Shown piece by piece: positions 14,644-22,544 of a stretch of 32,118 bases of DNA; positions within the stretch are counted from its first letter, which is position 1; every line of letters starts with the position of its first letter. Source of the DNA: CAZHPA01 sp964533945. Lineage in GTDB: Bacteria > Bacillota > Clostridia > Lachnospirales > WRBF01. The notes under the pieces are model-generated. The model saw only the letters and a list, made by a program, of their open reading frames with translations. It was not told the origin of the DNA and made no database searches. The stretch lies in NCBI GenBank assembly GCA_964533945.1, contig CAZHPA010000020.1:1-32118 (forward strand), written 5' to 3'. A program made the position numbers and the translations under genes.

Positions 14644-15333
14644 ATGGGAAAAAAAATATTAATAGTTGATGATGAAAAAAATATAGTTGACATAATTACC
14701 TTTAACTTAAAAAAAGAAGGATTCGACGTTATTTGTGCATTTGACGGAGAACAAGGCTTATATCTTGCATTAAACGAACACCCAGAATTAATTATTTTAG
14801 ACATTATGATGCCAAAACTAGACGGCTTTGAAGTTTGCCGAAAAGTTAGAGAAAAACTTCAAACTCCAATTATAATGTTAACAGCAAGAGCAGAAGAAGT
14901 TGACAAAGTTGTTGGGCTTGAACTTGGCGCAGATGATTACGTTACAAAACCGTTTAGCATTAGAGAGCTTTTGGCAAGAATTAAAGCAAATTTAAGACGA
15001 CAAGATGCAGAACCTTCGGATATTAAAAAAGACAATGTTTTAGAGTTTGGCGATATTTCAATATATCCAGATAAATACGAGCTTAGAAAGCGTGAAGAAG
15101 TAATTGAACTTACAAGACGTGAATTTGAACTTGTTAAATTTTTAGCAACCCAAAAAACACAAGTGTTTTCAAGGGAAGCTTTGCTTGAAAAAGTTTGGGG
15201 ATACGAATATTTTGGAGACGTTAGAACTGTTGACGTAACAATAAGGCGCTTGCGTTCGAAGCTTGAAGATAACCCCGATAAACCTAAATTTATATTAACA
15301 AAACGAGGTATTGGGTATTATTTCGGAGGATAA
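14644..15333 (+). CDS. walR: response regulator WalR (YycF)
   Basis: This 229-residue OmpR/PhoB-type regulator is partnered with WalK; in Firmicutes the pair controls cell-wall hydrolases and envelope homeostasis. The receiver domain (1-120) has the acidic pair Asp9-Asp10 and the phosphoacceptor Asp53 in LDIMMP, then MLTA and VTKPF with the conserved lysine. The winged-helix domain (about 130-228) ends with the recognition region RTVDVTIRRLRSKLED and RGIGYYF, typical of WalR. ATG 14644 follows AGGTGA. The stop codon touches the walK ATG. That it is WalR rather than PhoP rests on the yycH and yycI genes downstream. Confidence 0.93.
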   Translation: MGKKILIVDDEKNIVDIITFNLKKEGFDVICAFDGEQGLYLALNEHPELIILDIMMPKLDGFEVCRKVREKLQTPIIMLTARAEEVDKVVGLELGADDYVTKPFSIRELLARIKANLRRQDAEPSDIKKDNVLEFGDISIYPDKYELRKREEVIELTRREFELVKFLATQKTQVFSREALLEKVWGYEYFGDVRTVDVTIRRLRSKLEDNPDKPKFILTKRGIGYYFGG

Positions 15334-17103
15334 ATGAAAAGCATTAAATTAAAATGGGTTGCTATTTATTTGGCTTTAGTGTTTATTATTATGATAATTA
15401 GCGGAACTTTTATGATAACAAGAACAAACTTGCAAGAAACCAAAAAAGCAGAAACAAAGCTAGAAGCGTTTTCTTTGCATATTAAAGAGCAAATTATACA
15501 AGTATATCCCCCTGAAGAATTTCAAGAAGAACTTTCTAATGGCATAACATTTAAAAACGCTACCGATGGCATTCAAGGTAACATTTTAAACCGCAGAGGA
15601 CTAACCATTGCATCAAACGTTAAACTTTTAAAGTTAAAATATTCAGATACCGCAATAATTTCGGCATTTGCCGGTCAAAAAGCGTTTAGTAGAGGAAAGG
15701 ATATAGATACAACAGGGCAATTTATAGAACTAATTAACTATGCCGAACCTGTTTTTGATGAGGAAGGGCAAGTTAAATATGTTATTTTTACACGTTATGA
15801 TGCCGAGCCTATTTTAAAAAGCACGCTAGATTTAGGCATAACGCTTATGTTTACGGTTATTATAGCGCTTGTTTGCACGGGAATATTAGGCTTTTTGTTT
15901 GCAAGCAACTTAACGGGTCCAATTATCGTTTTAACTAAAAAGGCTAAAGAAATGGCAATAGGTATGCTTGATGAAGAAATACCCGTTAACAGTTCAGATG
16001 AAATAGGACAATTAACGGAAAGCTTTAACAATATGGCAAAAGAATTAAATGAAACAATTATGAATATGGAGAGCGAAAAAAACAAAATGGAAACTCTCCT
16101 ACACAATATGACCGACGGCGTATTGGCATACGATAGAAACGGGGCGTTAATTCATGCAAACTCATTTTGTCAAGAGCTTTTAGAACTTGAAAACATAAAT
16201 ATAGAACAAATACCGTTTCCCGAAATGATGAAACATTTGGGCGTTCAAGCCTTTGAACTAAGCACAGTAAACGCAAGCAACATTAAAAATACAACATTAA
16301 GCATTAAAGATAAATTTATTACGGCAAGTTTTACGCCATATTTAAACAAATTTGGCAACATAGACGGCATAGTAATTGTACTTCAAGACATAACACAGCA
16401 CCGAAAACTTGATGATATGAGAAAAGAATTTGTTGCAAATGTTTCCCATGAAATAAGAACGCCTATAACAACAATTAAAACGTATTCCGAAACGTTAATT
16501 GATGGTGTAATTGATGATAGAGATATGGCTATTGAGTTTTTAAACGTAATTGAATCTGAAGCCGATAGAATGACGCTTTTAGTTAAAGATTTGCTAGATT
16601 TATCGCAATTTGACAACAAGCAGTTAAAACTAAATTTAACAAAAACCGATTTAATTAAACTAATTAATCAATGCATTAAACAAAATGTTGTTTTGGCGAA
16701 TAAAAAGAATCAAGTTATTTTGTTTGACAACAAGCCACAAAACTTTATTATTTCAGCCGATTCTTCACGCATTAATCAAGTTATTACAAATATTATAAGC
16801 AATGCAATAAAATATAGCAATGACGGAAGCACTATAAAAATAACTGCAGCAGAGCAACAAGATTATTATGTTGTTTCTATAAAAGACAGCGGAATAGGCA
16901 TACCAAAGCAAGACTTACCACATATTTTTGAAAGATTTTACAGAGTTGATAAGGCACGCTCACGGGCAATGGGTGGCACAGGGCTTGGGCTTGCAATTGC
17001 CAAAGAAATTATTGAAGCCCATAAAGGCAAAATTACAGCAACAAGCGAATTTGGCGTTGGAACGACAATGACGCTTTATTTCCAAAAGAGCCTAAAACCT
17101 TAA
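15334..17103 (+). CDS. walK: sensor histidine kinase WalK (YycG)
   Basis: This 589-residue membrane kinase phosphorylates WalR. The order is membrane segment 1 (about 8-28), an extracytoplasmic sensor domain (about 30-165), membrane segment 2 (about 168-190), a HAMP linker (about 191-245), a PAS domain (about 250-355), the dimerisation domain with the phosphorylated His372 in VSHEIRTP, and the ATPase domain with NIISNAIKYS, DSGIGIP and GGTGLGLAIAKEI. This is the full WalK architecture found in Bacillus. The ATG follows the walR stop without a gap, with GGAGG in the last walR codons as ribosome binding site. Confidence 0.94.
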   Translation: MKSIKLKWVAIYLALVFIIMIISGTFMITRTNLQETKKAETKLEAFSLHIKEQIIQVYPPEEFQEELSNGITFKNATDGIQGNILNRRGLTIASNVKLLKLKYSDTAIISAFAGQKAFSRGKDIDTTGQFIELINYAEPVFDEEGQVKYVIFTRYDAEPILKSTLDLGITLMFTVIIALVCTGILGFLFASNLTGPIIVLTKKAKEMAIGMLDEEIPVNSSDEIGQLTESFNNMAKELNETIMNMESEKNKMETLLHNMTDGVLAYDRNGALIHANSFCQELLELENINIEQIPFPEMMKHLGVQAFELSTVNASNIKNTTLSIKDKFITASFTPYLNKFGNIDGIVIVLQDITQHRKLDDMRKEFVANVSHEIRTPITTIKTYSETLIDGVIDDRDMAIEFLNVIESEADRMTLLVKDLLDLSQFDNKQLKLNLTKTDLIKLINQCIKQNVVLANKKNQVILFDNKPQNFIISADSSRINQVITNIISNAIKYSNDGSTIKITAAEQQDYYVVSIKDSGIGIPKQDLPHIFERFYRVDKARSRAMGGTGLGLAIAKEIIEAHKGKITATSEFGVGTTMTLYFQKSLKP

Positions 17104-17132
17104 AAGTCGAAAACTAAGAAAGGGGAATTAAA

Positions 17133-18524
17133 ATGCTAAAAACAACAACAATTATAGCTTTAATTATTTCTGCAATTTACTTAGCGGGTCAGCTATGGTT
17201 TGTTGAAGTTTCAAAGCGCAGCTTTTCTTATGTTTTCTCAAGCATTTTTTCTTCAGATGCACCTATAAACGTTGATGAAAGCTTAAAACCTTTTGCAACG
17301 CCATATAGAATTATTACAAATTTTGGAAACAAAACTTATTCAATAGCATATAGCAACATTCAAAATACAGAAGCAAAAAAATATGGAGATGAAGCAATCA
17401 CCCAAATATTAAGCGGCGGAGAATTTGTTGGAGTAAGCGACATAAATTGGGATAAAATGCTAGGCTGTTGCTCGTATATTTATGAATACAATTTTCAATT
17501 GCCAACAGATATTTTTGTTCATAGCTTTAATCGAAGAAGCAGCAACATAAATTCTAAAGTTAAAGCTTTTAACTCTATTGTTATAATCCCTGAACAAAAT
17601 GATAAAATTAGAATACTTTTTGTTGATGAAAAGTCTAACCAATATTTTGAATATATTTCAAAACAAACTCCACAAGCTCCAATTGCAGAACAACTAAGAA
17701 GCTCTATAGAACAGCAAAATACAGGTGAAAAATTGCTTTACATCTCATCTAAACAACTAGAAAAAAGCAACGAGGAAGAAAGTTCGGTTTTTTTAAAAAA
17801 TGTATTTATTCCAAGCCCCACAAACAACTATAAATATTCTTTAATTTCAAAACAAAACCCGTATTCGCCAAGCGGAGAACTTTTACTTAAAACAGTAGAA
17901 AAAAATATTGATTTGTTTTTTGATAAGCCAGCATCTAAATGGTGGGGCGCAATTAATAATGTATACACTTATAGCAACGAAAACGTTGTTGTTAAATACT
18001 ATCCAAATGATGTGCTGGAATATTCCGACTACAGCATTTCAACAAGAGATACAAATTCGACGCTTGAAACCGACTATTATATAGCTGTAAACTTCCTTTT
18101 AATGGATACAACTATAACAAATGAATATTATTTAGCCGATTACTCAATTAATGAGGGCAAAACAACATTTTACTTTGATTATGTAATTAACGACTATCCA
18201 CTAAAACTTTCAAGTAACATTATTTCAAAAATTGAATTGCAACATTTTATAGAAATTACGGTTGAGCATAGAAAAGTTAGAAAATATAAAAAGCTTGTAT
18301 ATAATTATGTAATTAATGAAAATAAAGTTAAAGAAGCTGCTAAAATTGACTTTGAAAGCTTAATTAATTTACTTTTACCAACCGAAGCTTCTAAAGAAGC
18401 ATCATTGGAAACGGCATTAAACAGCGTTGTTTTAGGATATAATGTTGACGAAAGCAAACAGTTGCTTCTATATTGGTTTTTAAATGTAGATGGCAAAACA
18501 TATGCTCAAAGTACAAAGAAGTAG
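17133..18524 (+). CDS. yycH: WalK accessory protein YycH
   Basis: YycH is a membrane-anchored extracytoplasmic protein that modulates WalK through its membrane segment. The 463-residue protein has one N-terminal hydrophobic helix (about 5-22) and a long polar domain rich in Tyr, Asn and Ser, with the family-like WFLNVDGKTYAQ stretch near the C-terminus. Sequence conservation in this family is low, so the name depends mainly on position directly after walK, on length and on topology. ATG 17133 follows AAAGGGG, and yycI begins nine bases after its stop. Confidence 0.8.
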   Translation: MLKTTTIIALIISAIYLAGQLWFVEVSKRSFSYVFSSIFSSDAPINVDESLKPFATPYRIITNFGNKTYSIAYSNIQNTEAKKYGDEAITQILSGGEFVGVSDINWDKMLGCCSYIYEYNFQLPTDIFVHSFNRRSSNINSKVKAFNSIVIIPEQNDKIRILFVDEKSNQYFEYISKQTPQAPIAEQLRSSIEQQNTGEKLLYISSKQLEKSNEEESSVFLKNVFIPSPTNNYKYSLISKQNPYSPSGELLLKTVEKNIDLFFDKPASKWWGAINNVYTYSNENVVVKYYPNDVLEYSDYSISTRDTNSTLETDYYIAVNFLLMDTTITNEYYLADYSINEGKTTFYFDYVINDYPLKLSSNIISKIELQHFIEITVEHRKVRKYKKLVYNYVINENKVKEAAKIDFESLINLLLPTEASKEASLETALNSVVLGYNVDESKQLLLYWFLNVDGKTYAQSTKK

Positions 18525-18533
18525 GGGTTCAAA

Positions 18534-19400
18534 ATGTATTGGGAAAAAGCTAAAACTTTAACAATAGTATTTTTGGCAATATTAAATTTATTATTGGCTG
18601 TTCTTGTGTATTTAAACAGTAATCGTTATGCTATGACTAAAGCGCAGGAAAACGCAATTTATAAAGTTCTTTCAGCAAACAAAGTTGTTTTATACGACCA
18701 ATTAATAAAAGAATATAAGCCTATGAAGCCAATTAATGTTTTGCCTATTAACTATAATATGGACACAATAATTAAAATGGTATTTGGAGGCAACGAAGGC
18801 GTTGATAGCTTTATTGAATTTAACAGAACAATTTACTATAAAGAAAAGGAAACATTAATAATTGAAGATGGAATCGTTACATATGAAAACGAAAAAGCTT
18901 CAAAACTGCTAGAACCCGTTAAAGATGGGCAAGAAGAAATTGCAAAAAATATATGTAATGAATTTATAGAAAAAAATAAATTAGATTTACCAGCATTAGT
19001 TTTAGATAGTATAGTTATGGAACAGAAATATATTGTGTTAAATTATAGTGAAATTTACAAAAATAATATTATTTATAGTAATTTTATAAGATTTTTTGTA
19101 AGCAAAGATGAAATATTTAAAGTTGAATTTAGCTTTAGCGAAGTTTTAGGGTTCGAGCGAAATTTAAAAGAAATATGCCCTGTTGATGAAGTACTGTATG
19201 CATTAACACAGCATTTAAGAAGCAAAAACGATTACAACGAAATTTTTATTAATAAAATCGACAAGGTGTACTACCAAGATGAAAAAAGCTCTGATAAAGA
19301 AACAAATTTAAAAGCAACTCCTTGTTATAGGGTGTTTGTTGAACAAATACCCGAACCGTTTCTTTTAGATGCATATACTTGCGAAGTTAAGGACGCATAA
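18534..19400 (+). CDS. yycI: WalK accessory protein YycI
   Basis: YycI works with YycH as a membrane-tethered modulator of WalK. The 288 residues begin with MYWEKAKTLTIVFLAILN, a membrane helix at about 8-27 very like that of known YycI proteins, followed by an extracytoplasmic domain with the YycI-type arrangement of repeated small beta domains. The start ATG 18534 follows AGGGG. The stop codon lies in the loop of the operon terminator. The htrA and yycJ genes that follow in Bacillus are absent here, so this is the four-gene form. Confidence 0.82.
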   Translation: MYWEKAKTLTIVFLAILNLLLAVLVYLNSNRYAMTKAQENAIYKVLSANKVVLYDQLIKEYKPMKPINVLPINYNMDTIIKMVFGGNEGVDSFIEFNRTIYYKEKETLIIEDGIVTYENEKASKLLEPVKDGQEEIAKNICNEFIEKNKLDLPALVLDSIVMEQKYIVLNYSEIYKNNIIYSNFIRFFVSKDEIFKVEFSFSEVLGFERNLKEICPVDEVLYALTQHLRSKNDYNEIFINKIDKVYYQDEKSSDKETNLKATPCYRVFVEQIPEPFLLDAYTCEVKDA

Positions 19401-19412
19401 AGCGTCCTTTTT
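19389..19412 (+). terminator. intrinsic terminator of walRK-yycHI
   Basis: AAGGACGC (19389-19396) pairs with GCGTCCTT (19402-19409) around a five-base loop, followed by a T-run. The stop codon of yycI (19398-19400) is inside the loop. Confidence 0.85.
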
Positions 19413-19729
19413 AGTTTATTAATTAAGGCTTAAAATTAGGAAGTTTGAAAAGCCAAAACTTAATTAATTATAGTTTTTCAATCTACTAAACACTTGAATA
19501 ATATTTGTTTTTGAACTGATGTTCGTGCTCATTATTTAGAAAAAAAGTAAATGTTCTTCTTTCTTTTAAAAAGAAATAAGTAAAGAAACGTGGGGGATTG
19601 CCATTCCCCCCACGCCAACTAAACGCTTTTAAAATATTATGTTTCTTAATCAATCCTAAATGCTTTTAGGTTATGTTAAAGCATTTAAGTTAAAGTGCTA
19701 TAAAGTTTAATCTAAAAAACGAAGTTAAA
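19401..19729. other. gene-free stretch with two inverted repeats
   Basis: I find no convincing gene in these 329 bases, which lie between the converging yycI and flavodoxin genes. Two structures stand out. TTTCTTTT and AAAAGAAA form a short inverted repeat near 19560-19575. CGTGGGGG (19589-19596) with CCCCCACG (19607-19614) forms a GC-rich hairpin unlike the surrounding AT-rich DNA. The second could terminate flavodoxin transcription on the minus strand, being followed there by TTTCTTTACTTATTTC, or be a copy of an interspersed repeat. Confidence 0.5.
19589..19614 (-). terminator. GC-rich hairpin, possible flavodoxin terminator
   Basis: An eight-base-pair GC-rich stem (CGTGGGGG with CCCCCACG) is followed on the minus strand by TTTCTTTACTTATTTC. 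It is about 115 bases beyond the flavodoxin stop, further than usual, so the role is uncertain. Confidence 0.35.
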
Positions 19730-20206
19730 TTAGATAAGACTTGAAGCCCAATTAACAGCTTTTTCTATTTGTGCATTACTGTCTTTTGTTAACGGGTTGA
19801 AAAAGCTAATAGTTGAAATAAGTTCGGCGTTTGGCTGTAGCTTTTTAAAGTCTTCAAAACATTTTCCGGCTCCACCACTTCCATGACAAGCAAAAAATGC
19901 AACCTTTTTGCCACTTAAATCGTTTTCGCACAAAAATGTATAAATCGGAGGAGCAAACGTAGATGCCCAAATAGGAGAACCCAATATAATTAAGCCTTGC
20001 TTTAAGCTTTTGTTGTAACTTGCAAGAGCAGGTTTTTCTTTAAAGATAACATCTTTGCCACCAAAAAAATATTTTTTAAAGCCTTTTGTTGGATATTGTT
20101 TAATAAGTTTTAATTCCAATTTATCGGCTGAAATTGCTTTAGATATATTTTCAGCAACTAGCCTTGTGTTGCCATCAAGCGAAAAATATATAATTTTAGC
20201 GCTCAT
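19730..20206 (-). CDS. flavodoxin family protein
   Basis: This 158-residue cytosolic protein looks like a flavodoxin-fold FMN carrier. The N-terminal beta strand and phosphate loop read KIIYFSLDGNTRLVAENI, with SLDGNT in the position of the usual S/T-x-T-G-x-T. The second flavin loop is GSPIWASTFAPP and the third is FFACHGSGGAGK. Proteins of this group serve as electron carriers or small FMN-dependent reductases in anaerobes, and may replace ferredoxin. ATG 20206 is preceded by GGGTGA. It stands alone between two gene-poor stretches, with a candidate promoter at 20248-20276. Confidence 0.86.
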   Translation of the reverse strand: MSAKIIYFSLDGNTRLVAENISKAISADKLELKLIKQYPTKGFKKYFFGGKDVIFKEKPALASYNKSLKQGLIILGSPIWASTFAPPIYTFLCENDLSGKKVAFFACHGSGGAGKCFEDFKKLQPNAELISTISFFNPLTKDSNAQIEKAVNWASSLI

Positions 20207-20240
20207 ATTATCACCCGTTTCGTCTACTGCTACTGAAAAC

Positions 20241-20276
20241 GTAGAAAATTCTACATCCAGAAAATTCTTGCTTCAA
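20241..20276 (-). promoter_or_regulatory. candidate flavodoxin promoter with palindromic operator
   Basis: On the minus strand TTGAAG (20271-20276) and TAGAAT (20248-20253) are 17 bases apart, about 40 bases before the flavodoxin ATG. The perfect 14-base inverted repeat GTAGAAAATTCTAC (20241-20254) covers the -10 box, where a repressor could bind. I do not recognise the palindrome as the site of a known regulator. Confidence 0.4.
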
Positions 20277-20320
20277 CCTGCCCGTTTTCGCCTAACCTAA
20301 TAACGTTTTTAAAATTACTA

Positions 20321-20339
20321 CTCCTAGCTTTGCTAGGAG
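20321..20339 (-). terminator. hairpin between the small peptide candidate and flavodoxin
   Basis: CTCCTAGC (20321-20328) pairs perfectly with GCTAGGAG (20332-20339) around a three-base loop. On the minus strand it is followed by TAGTAATTTTAAAAACG, a modest T-rich tail. The stop codon of the small peptide candidate lies within its first arm. Confidence 0.5.
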
Positions 20340-20506
20340 CTATAATAATCAGCAGTCCACAAGCGTAACTTCCCGTGTAGCCCACGGTAGTCAACAGAAC
20401 AAGCTGTTGATGAAACATTTTTTAAGGCTTGGTTTTGCTTAATAATTATTATAATAATTAGCAAAATAAAAGTCAATACAAAGATTGTAAGTATTTTCAG
20501 TAACAG
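20333..20506 (-). CDS. possible 57-residue single-pass membrane peptide
   Basis: The 371-base gap between ilvE and flavodoxin contains an open frame not anchored by ATG. It starts at CTG 20506, six bases after a strong AAGGAG site (20511-20518), and encodes 57 residues: a hydrophobic helix (about 5-22, ILTIFVLTFILLIIIIII), then a polar tail ending RLWTADYYSS. The stop codon overlaps a terminator-like hairpin, as expected for a real gene end. Against it are the rare start codon, a good promoter-like pair inside the frame (20448-20476), and an alternative reading of the same DNA as structured RNA. I do not recognise the peptide. Confidence 0.35.
   Translation of the reverse strand: MLLKILTIFVLTFILLIIIIIIKQNQALKNVSSTACSVDYRGLHGKLRLWTADYYSS
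20448..20476 (-). promoter_or_regulatory. promoter-like sequence upstream of structured DNA
   Basis: On the minus strand TTGACT (20471-20476) and TATAAT (20448-20453) have an ideal 17-base spacer. Transcripts from here would run through hairpins CAACAG/CTGTTG (20391-20409), CCGTG/CACGG (near 20373-20387) and the hairpin at 20321-20339 before the flavodoxin gene, giving a leader of about 235 bases or a small RNA of about 120. It does not resemble any riboswitch class I know. Confidence 0.4.
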
Positions 20507-20577
20507 ATTACTCTCCTTATTTTATAGAAATTTAGGCTACTTTTTCTTAAATTTACTATATTTGTATTAACAGTTAA

Positions 20578-21642
20578 TCACTCTACAACTTTAACCCAAC
20601 CGAATTTGTCCTCTATTTTGCCATATTGAATACCTGTTAATTCATCATACAATTTCCTTGACAATTCCCCTATTTCTCCATCTTTAACTTGAATTGTTTT
20701 GTCGCCGTAAGTTAATTGTCCAATAGGTGAAAGAACCGCTGCAGTTCCTGTTCCAAATGCTTCCTCGAATATGCCTTTTTCATGTGCTTCAAACAATTCA
20801 TCAATGCTAATTTTTCTTTCAACTACTTCAATTCCCCAATTTTTTGCAAGTTCAATTACAGAAGCTCTTGTTATACCCGGCAAAATGCTTCCTTCCAAAG
20901 CAGGTGTTACAAGTTTGCCATCTATTTTGAAAAATACGTTCATAGTTCCAACTTCTTCAATGTACTTGCGTTCTATGCCATCAAGCCACAAAACTTGAGT
21001 AAAGCCTAGCTTTTTGGCTTTCATTTGCCCTTTTAAGCTGCTTGCATAGTTTGCCGTTGCTTTTGTAAAACCTATACCGCCTTTAACTGCACGAACATAT
21101 TCATCTTCAATATAAATTTTAACGGGATTAATTCCTTCGGCATAATATTGCCCAACCGGAGAAAGTATAATTAAAAATTTATATTCCGATGAAACATGAA
21201 CACCGATAGAATTTTCTGTTGCAATAACAAATGGTCTTATATATAAAGTTGTTCCTTCTGCATCAGGCACCCAATCTTTTTCAACTTTTAAAAGTTCAAC
21301 AAGTGCTTTAACTGCAAAATCAACGTCTAATTCGGGAATGCACATTCTTTCATCTGAAACGTTCAAACGTTCAAAGTTTTTTTCGGGTCTAAAAAGCAAA
21401 ACTTTGCCATCTTTAGTTTTGTACGCTTTAAGCCCTTCAAAAACAGCCTGCCCGTAGTGCAAAACCATTGCAGAAGGCCATAATTCAATTGGAGCATATG
21501 GTATTATTTGCGGGTCGTGCCAGCCTTTGCCTTCTGTGTAATCCATTGTAAACATATGGTCTGTGAAAATTTTACCAAAACCTAAATTGCTATCCGACGG
21601 TTTTGCTTTTGGTGATGTTGTTAATATTTTTTTAATTTCCAT
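20578..21642 (-). CDS. ilvE: branched-chain amino acid aminotransferase
   Basis: This 354-residue PLP enzyme of fold type IV interconverts Leu, Ile and Val with their 2-oxo acids, using 2-oxoglutarate/glutamate. It belongs to the longer BCAT group resembling the eukaryotic enzymes. LHYGQAVFEGLKAY (61-74) and LLFRPEKNFERLN match the N-terminal domain, Lys194 in GFTKATANYASSL is the expected Schiff-base lysine, and EEVGTMNVFF and LEGSILPGITR are the cofactor-phosphate and substrate motifs. ATG 21642 has GGAGGAAT upstream. It is the last gene of the operon beginning with the DHH gene, 12 bases after the TrxB-like gene. Confidence 0.95.
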   Translation of the reverse strand: MEIKKILTTSPKAKPSDSNLGFGKIFTDHMFTMDYTEGKGWHDPQIIPYAPIELWPSAMVLHYGQAVFEGLKAYKTKDGKVLLFRPEKNFERLNVSDERMCIPELDVDFAVKALVELLKVEKDWVPDAEGTTLYIRPFVIATENSIGVHVSSEYKFLIILSPVGQYYAEGINPVKIYIEDEYVRAVKGGIGFTKATANYASSLKGQMKAKKLGFTQVLWLDGIERKYIEEVGTMNVFFKIDGKLVTPALEGSILPGITRASVIELAKNWGIEVVERKISIDELFEAHEKGIFEEAFGTGTAAVLSPIGQLTYGDKTIQVKDGEIGELSRKLYDELTGIQYGKIEDKFGWVKVVE

Positions 21643-21654
21643 TTTTATTCCTCC

Positions 21655-22509
21655 TTAAAGTTCTTTAACTGCTTGCAAACCGGCAACAAGCCCTTCGCCA
21701 ACAGCTTTTGAAACTTGAAACGGTGCGCCTGTGCAATCGCCGGCTGCAAAAATGCCATTTAAATTTGTTTGGCATAGTCTGTTAATTTTAATTGCATTGT
21801 TGTCATCAAGCTCTAAATTAAATATTAAGCTTGTTATAGGGGTAGTTTGCTTTATAAAAAAAACTCCGCTGCAATTAATCGTTTTGTCGCCTACTAAAAC
21901 GGAATTAACAAATTCATCTCCTATAACTTCTGTTAGCTTAACATTTTCAATAACTTCAATTTTACCATTAATCAAATTGAGGTTTTCAATTTGATTATTG
22001 TACGGCAAATAATAAACTTTGTTGCAAATTTCGGCTAAAAAATTAGCATCATGTATGCCTTCTTCAGTTTCGCCTACAACAACAACATCTTTTCCTCTGT
22101 AAAGCATACCATCACAAGTTGCGCAATAGCTAACGCCTTTGCCTAAAAATTCGCTTTCACCTTTAATTGTTTTTCCTTTTGAAATGCCTGTTGCAATAAT
22201 AACTTTTTTTGCTTCCACAAACTCATTCTCAAAGTTTAACGCAAAATGACTTCCCATGTCAAGTATTTGCAAAATTCTTCCTTCTTTAATTTCAACTCCC
22301 AAGTCTATTGCATGGTTTCTGAAATTGTTAAGCATTTCAACCCCTGTTTGCTTTGGCATACCTAAATGATTGTTAACAAGTTCTGCTGCATATAACCAGC
22401 TGCTATTAATTGGTCTACCAAAAACAACGGGTTTTTTGTTGCGACTTGCTATGTTAATTGCAGCCGAAAGCCCGGCAGGGCCTGCCCCAATTATTGCAAT
22501 ATCTATCAA
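21655..22509 (-). CDS. thioredoxin reductase-like flavoprotein, possibly ferredoxin-dependent
   Basis: This 284-residue protein has the low-molecular-weight thioredoxin reductase fold: FAD-binding GAGPAG at 8-13, the redox pair Cys129-Cys132 in YCATCDG, and the C-terminal FAD motif GIFAAGDCTG. The second Rossmann domain is altered. Where NADPH-dependent enzymes have GGGxSA and later HRR, this one has GETEEG (146-151) and YYLPYNN. Clostridial ferredoxin-dependent flavin thioredoxin reductases are known to lack these NADPH motifs, so ferredoxin or flavodoxin could be the electron donor. The start is TTG 22509 with a strong AAGGAGG eight bases upstream; there is no ATG nearby. It lies between polC and ilvE. 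Confidence 0.85.
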   Translation of the reverse strand: MIDIAIIGAGPAGLSAAINIASRNKKPVVFGRPINSSWLYAAELVNNHLGMPKQTGVEMLNNFRNHAIDLGVEIKEGRILQILDMGSHFALNFENEFVEAKKVIIATGISKGKTIKGESEFLGKGVSYCATCDGMLYRGKDVVVVGETEEGIHDANFLAEICNKVYYLPYNNQIENLNLINGKIEVIENVKLTEVIGDEFVNSVLVGDKTINCSGVFFIKQTTPITSLIFNLELDDNNAIKINRLCQTNLNGIFAAGDCTGAPFQVSKAVGEGLVAGLQAVKEL

Positions 22510-22544
22510 AAAAATTCCTCCTTAAAAATTTTAAAAATTATATC

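Noticed and set aside
20278..20418. Minus-strand open frame of 46 codons starting at ATG 20418 in the ilvE-flavodoxin gap
   Set aside because: It has an ATG but no ribosome binding site, and the overlapping frame from CTG 20506 has a better site and a more protein-like start.
20300..20441. Riboswitch upstream of flavodoxin
   Set aside because: I compared it by memory with FMN, cobalamin, SAM, TPP, purine, preQ1, guanidine, fluoride and cyclic-dinucleotide classes and found no conserved core. It is kept only as an unidentified structured region.
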